The notes below the pieces were generated by a model. That model saw only the letters and a list, made by a program, of their open reading frames with translations, made no database searches and was not told the origin of the DNA. Positions 5,933-8,675 of a DNA stretch of 8,675 nucleotides are shown here, piece by piece. Each line of letters opens with the position of its first letter. The stretch's first letter is position 1. This DNA is from Spirochaetaceae bacterium (GTDB taxonomy: Bacteria; Spirochaetota; Spirochaetia; Treponematales; Breznakiellaceae), in assembly GCA_031284085.1 (NCBI GenBank), contig JAITAM010000087.1, forward strand, positions 1 to 8,675, given 5' to 3'. Position numbers and translations under genes: made by a program.

Positions 5933-6865
5933 TCACACGCGCCTCTTTAGACTGTTCCCATACTTTGAAATAAAAATACAAATAATAATGAGAATACCGG
6001 TAATCAGTTTTAGATCATTGGCAGTCATGTTGATATGATAGCCGTAGTTCCGTGCAAGGTACATAAGGCAGCGGTACAGCACCGAACCGAGAATTACCCG
6101 CAAGGTTAAAAGGCTTATACGGTTGGAACGTATGAGAAATTCGCCGATCATAAGGCTTGCAAGGCCGGATATGATAATTCCCTGTCCAAGATTGACATCG
6201 GCAAACCCTTGGTACATGGCGCTAAAGGCGCCCGCAGCTGCTACAAGCCCGTTGGCTAAACAAATACCGCAGATTTTAAGCATGGCCGGGTCCATACCCT
6301 GTGAAATAATCATTTGAGGATTTGCGCCCAGAGCGCCCAAAGAAAGGCCGAAATCCGTATGGAAAAAAAGATCGAGCAAAATCTTAATGGCTAAAACAAC
6401 AAGAGCGCAGTAGATAACGATACTTACCTGTACCGGCATGAACTGCTCGGCCCATGCGCTAATACGGGTAAATAAAGTCTGCACCCGCAGCAAGGACAGG
6501 TTTGCGCGCCCGGCCATGATGCGCAAATTGATAGAATAAAGCATGGTCATGGTAAGGATACCGGAAAGCAGATCGGGAATCTTCAGTTTAGTATGAATAA
6601 GCGCGGTCAGAAGGCCGGCTGCAGCCCCGCCTAAAAAAGCGGTAAAGAGCGCCGCCGGAGAAGGCGCCCCGTTTACCAGCATGGCAGCCATAATCGCAGC
6701 GCCCAGAGGGAACGAACCATCGACGGTCATATCAGCAAAGTTAAGCACCCGGAAGGTAATAAACACTCCCAGCACCATAATACCATAAATAAATCCTTCT
6801 ATGAGAATGCCTTCAAGCACAGTCTTGTCTAGGAAAGAGGAGCTGCACAAAGCACGGCGCGCCAA
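5933..6865 (-). CDS. ABC transporter permease, TrpY-like (BPD_transp_2 family)
   Basis: Inner-membrane channel subunit of an ABC importer, partner of the binding protein encoded just upstream. The 310-residue frame holds about eight hydrophobic helices and the family hallmark FRVLNFADMTVDGSFPLGAA near residues 39-58, plus GLASLMIGEFLI and a basic tail SKYGNSLKRRV. The family includes the tryptophan-type TrpY permeases and LivH-like proteins. The start is unclear: no ATG lies before the first membrane helix. TTG at 6863-6865 gives 310 residues, and GTG at 6818-6820 gives 295 with a more typical N-terminus, but neither has a well-spaced ribosome site. A strong GGGAGGAAGG lies right after the binding-protein stop, 36 bases from the TTG. 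No ATPase gene follows. Transporter type is secure; tryptophan as substrate is an inference. Confidence 0.88.
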   Translation of the reverse strand: MARRALCSSSFLDKTVLEGILIEGFIYGIMVLGVFITFRVLNFADMTVDGSFPLGAAIMAAMLVNGAPSPAALFTAFLGGAAAGLLTALIHTKLKIPDLLSGILTMTMLYSINLRIMAGRANLSLLRVQTLFTRISAWAEQFMPVQVSIVIYCALVVLAIKILLDLFFHTDFGLSLGALGANPQMIISQGMDPAMLKICGICLANGLVAAAGAFSAMYQGFADVNLGQGIIISGLASLMIGEFLIRSNRISLLTLRVILGSVLYRCLMYLARNYGYHINMTANDLKLITGILIIICIFISKYGNSLKRRV

Positions 6866-6907
6866 AGACAGGCGCGGCTTGTCCCAGCTCCCCGCTTCCT
6901 TCCTCCC

Positions 6908-7906
6908 TTATTTGGTTATAAGCTGCCCGCCTTTGAAAAGGTAAGTAGCCTGATCAAGGTAGCGCTGCGGTATGGTGATCCCGCACCGTTCCGCAGCATC
7001 AAGGTCAAAAAGTAAGTCGGACTCGGAAGGATCAGTCAAGAATTTTACCGGAATCTCGGCAGGTTTCTTCCCCGCTAAAATATCCGCAATAATAGCGCCT
7101 GTGGCAAGCCCCGCCTTATAATAGTTAAAGCCGGAAGCGATCAAAGCGCCGCCTGAATACACGGAGGTAACATCGCTTGAGAACACCGGTTTTCTAGCCG
7201 CGTTGAAGACTTGCAGCAAAGCCGGCAAAGCCGAATAGACCGTGTTGTCTGTGGTTAAGTAGACCCCGTCAACTCGGTTGACAAGGGCTTCGCAAGCTTG
7301 GCGCAGTTCGGATGAAAGGCTTATCGCTTGGGTGATCAAGGCAATGCCTTGGCTTTTACAGGCTTCTTCAACGAGTTGTAACGAGGCAATAGAGTTGGCC
7401 TCGGAGCTGGTATAGATGTAGCCTAAGGTCTTTATGCCGGCAATTTCCTTAAACAAGGCGATGTGATCGCCTGTCGGGACGGCGTCCGACAGGCCGGTAA
7501 CGTTTCCCTGACCGCGCTCGAGGCTTGTAACAAGCCCTGCAGCCACAGGGTCGGTTACTGTGGAAAATACAATAGGAATATCCTGTATCGTATTAGCCAA
7601 CGCTACTGCTATGGGCGTGGCAATGCCGACAGCTACGGTTACCCGATCGCTTTTAAATTTATTAGCAATTTGGGCTGCGGTATTAACATCGCCGTTGGCG
7701 TTCTGCAAATCAAAAACGGCGTTCACCCCGCGGTTTTTAAGCTCATCCTGTATGCCCTGCTCACACGCATCGAGAGCCTCGTGCTGCACGATTTTGGCTA
7801 TACCAATACGAATCTGTTGTGCCTTTTGTGTCTGACGCTGCCCCTCAGCAAAAAGCGCCGAAAAACCAACAAGACAAAGCATACAAAGAACCACTACTCT
7901 CTTCAT
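6908..7906 (-). CDS. ABC transporter substrate-binding protein, TrpX-like (PF04392)
   Basis: Secreted binding subunit of an ABC importer, 332 residues. Seen: a signal peptide MKRVVVLCMLCLVGFSALFA with likely signal peptidase I cleavage before EGQ, and no clear lipobox cysteine; then a type-1 periplasmic binding fold beginning IRIGIAKIVQHEALDACEQG, with DIPIVFSTVTDPVAAGLV, LGYIYTSSEANSI, VDGVYLTTDNTVYSALPALL and KPVFSSDVTSVYSGGALIASG. These blocks match the PF04392 group, which includes TrpX; the ligand cannot be proven here. The start is the ATG at 7904-7906, with AGGAGG six bases upstream; the longer frame to 8023 crosses the promoter and is rejected. The permease follows after 42 bases. A promoter and a leader hairpin lie upstream. 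Confidence 0.92.
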   Translation of the reverse strand: MKRVVVLCMLCLVGFSALFAEGQRQTQKAQQIRIGIAKIVQHEALDACEQGIQDELKNRGVNAVFDLQNANGDVNTAAQIANKFKSDRVTVAVGIATPIAVALANTIQDIPIVFSTVTDPVAAGLVTSLERGQGNVTGLSDAVPTGDHIALFKEIAGIKTLGYIYTSSEANSIASLQLVEEACKSQGIALITQAISLSSELRQACEALVNRVDGVYLTTDNTVYSALPALLQVFNAARKPVFSSDVTSVYSGGALIASGFNYYKAGLATGAIIADILAGKKPAEIPVKFLTDPSESDLLFDLDAAERCGITIPQRYLDQATYLFKGGQLITK

Positions 7907-7912
7907 AATAAT

Positions 7913-7918
7913 CCTCCT
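7913..7918 (-). promoter_or_regulatory. Strong ribosome binding site of the binding-protein gene
   Basis: AGGAGG, six bases before the ATG at 7906, fixes the start and rules out the 39-codon upstream extension of the frame. Confidence 0.9.
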
Positions 7919-7927
7919 TAATGGCGG

Positions 7928-7951
7928 GTCGTTTCTATCGGCAGAAACGAC
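7928..7951. promoter_or_regulatory. 9-bp perfect inverted repeat in the leader (operator or hairpin)
   Basis: GTCGTTTCT and AGAAACGAC flank a six-base spacer. The repeat begins about ten bases downstream of the -10 box and ends nine bases before the ribosome site, so it would lie at about +3 to +27 of the transcript. Such a site could bind a repressor or fold as an RNA hairpin; the sequence does not tell which. Confidence 0.6.
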
Positions 7952-7960
7952 TACTAATAG

Positions 7961-7989
7961 ACCATAACAAGAAACAAAAAATCTGTCAA
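7961..7989 (-). promoter_or_regulatory. Sigma-70 promoter of the ABC uptake operon
   Basis: TTGACA (7984-7989), a 17-base spacer and TATGGT (7961-7966) on the minus strand. The predicted start near 7954 gives a leader of about 48 bases containing the inverted repeat and the AGGAGG site. Confidence 0.7.
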
Positions 7990-8023
7990 GAGGTTTTAAG
8001 CCTTTGTTGAGAAAATAATACAA

Positions 8024-8613
8024 GGATATTGAGGAATCGGCTCATTTGGTACTGAAACAATTCTTTTTGTGCATGATAATTTTCCAGAATCAGTCCAATA
8101 AGTACTGGATTCATCCGTGATCAGATAGCTTGTCATCGGATAAAAAGTCGTATACAGCAGGCATTGCTCTCCTTTTGAAGTCTCAAATCTAGATTTTCAG
8201 CTCCACCGCTTCTGGGATACGGCGAGCGATACATACGACGAATGTGTACAAAACGAAGTCTTTTCTAAATCGTTAAATTACCGGTTACGAAAAGTAAAAA
8301 AATCCCGGTTGACCTTTTGGATGGATGAGAGCATATACAAGATAGAATACTTGGCGATAGGGAATGCAGTGGAGAACGGGGGATTGGCTCTTAACCAAGA
8401 GAGCCATTGAGGCAAGGAAAAGAACAGGTTCCATTCTGATGCTACTTTGCCATTTATACAAATCTGAGATGCCTCCGCAAGTTATGGAAGAGACTCCAGT
8501 CTATAGCAAGCCCAAGTCGCACGCTCTTTCTTCCTGAGCGCCGCAATAAGCCTGCACGTGCATTCATTTCCAGCGCCCTTTGTTTAATAAGCTTCTGGGT
8601 AACATGATAAGGT
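8024..8613. other. Stretch without a convincing gene
   Basis: I see no gene, tRNA or known element here on either strand. A + strand frame is open from 8144 to TGA at 8408-8410 (88 codons, rich in charged and aromatic residues, with YRLRKVKKSR and LTFWMDESIYKIEYLAIGNAVENGG) but has no start before an ATG at 8321 and no ribosome site. A minus-strand fragment near 8480-8570 reads MNARAGLLRRSGRKSVRLGL, about 37 residues. Both may be remnants of decayed genes; I do not recognise either. Confidence 0.4.
8386..8405. repeat. Inverted repeat GGCTCT...AGAGCC
   Basis: Six-base arms around an eight-base centre (CTCTT-AACC-AAGAG is an alternative pairing) at the end of the startless + strand open frame. 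No T run follows, so a terminator role is doubtful. Confidence 0.3.
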
Positions 8614-8642
8614 TTGACAGAACCGGAGATAAAAACTATAAG
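8614..8642 (+). promoter_or_regulatory. Outward-facing sigma-70 promoter at the right edge
   Basis: TTGACA (8614-8619), a 17-base spacer and TATAAG (8637-8642) on the + strand. GGTT and AACC arms (8611-8624) overlap the -35, and CGGTA-GTT-TACCG (8648-8660) lies at the predicted transcription start, either of which could be a control site. It would drive a gene beyond the window, divergent from the ABC operon. Confidence 0.5.
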
Positions 8643-8675
8643 CAGGACGGTAGTTTACCGAAGCGCCGCATATAA

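Noticed and set aside
7463..7921. 152-residue + strand open frame
   Set aside because: It lies opposite the binding-protein gene with no domain or ribosome site; a shadow of that gene.
7907..8023. N-terminal extension of the binding-protein frame by 39 codons
   Set aside because: It crosses the promoter and hairpin; AGGAGG and a signal peptide fix the start at 7906.
8292..8338. Second + strand promoter (TTGACC with TATACA)
   Set aside because: Spacer is 19 bases and the -10 is poor.

Overview
The window reads as chromosome from a host-associated spirochaete, most like an oral Treponema. The basis is the mix of genes, roughly balanced base composition, a PEGA/FGE-like envelope protein and a tryptophan-type ABC uptake pair. 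That assignment is an inference from protein resemblance, not a database match. All recognisable genes lie on the minus strand, so transcription runs from high to low coordinates.

Right end (8024-8675): no convincing gene. It holds an outward-facing + strand promoter at the edge (8614-8642), a few hairpins and one startless open frame. Next, 5933-7906 carries an ABC uptake pair: a secreted substrate-binding protein (TrpX-like, PF04392) and its membrane permease (TrpY-like). A good promoter (7961-7989) and a 9-bp inverted repeat in the 5' leader (7928-7951) precede them. The ATPase subunit normally found next is absent.

The stretch 5572-5932 holds recombination debris: a 90%-identical partial copy of a PEGA-domain coding segment and a short copy of the permease 3' end. 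After it comes a perfect consensus promoter (TTGACA-17-TATAAT) whose predicted start sits on the ATG of a 462-residue membrane-anchored PEGA/FGE-like protein (4183-5571). This gene is probably expressed from a leaderless transcript.

The 3322-4113 stretch is a graveyard: a decayed IS200/IS605-type tnpB start, then a frameshifted RelBE/ParE-like toxin-antitoxin pair, then a possible tnpB tail.

The left third is a housekeeping cluster: smpB (trans-translation), then deoD (purine salvage), ispF (MEP isoprenoid pathway), nth (base-excision repair, ATGA-coupled to ispF) and a histone-deacetylase-like deacetylase that runs off the left edge. deoD to the deacetylase are closely spaced and probably one operon. 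I found no rRNA, tRNA, tmRNA or CRISPR array. No clearly new multi-gene system is visible; the most interesting signals are the leaderless promoter, the duplicated PEGA segment, the missing ATPase and the toxin-antitoxin remnant among transposon debris.
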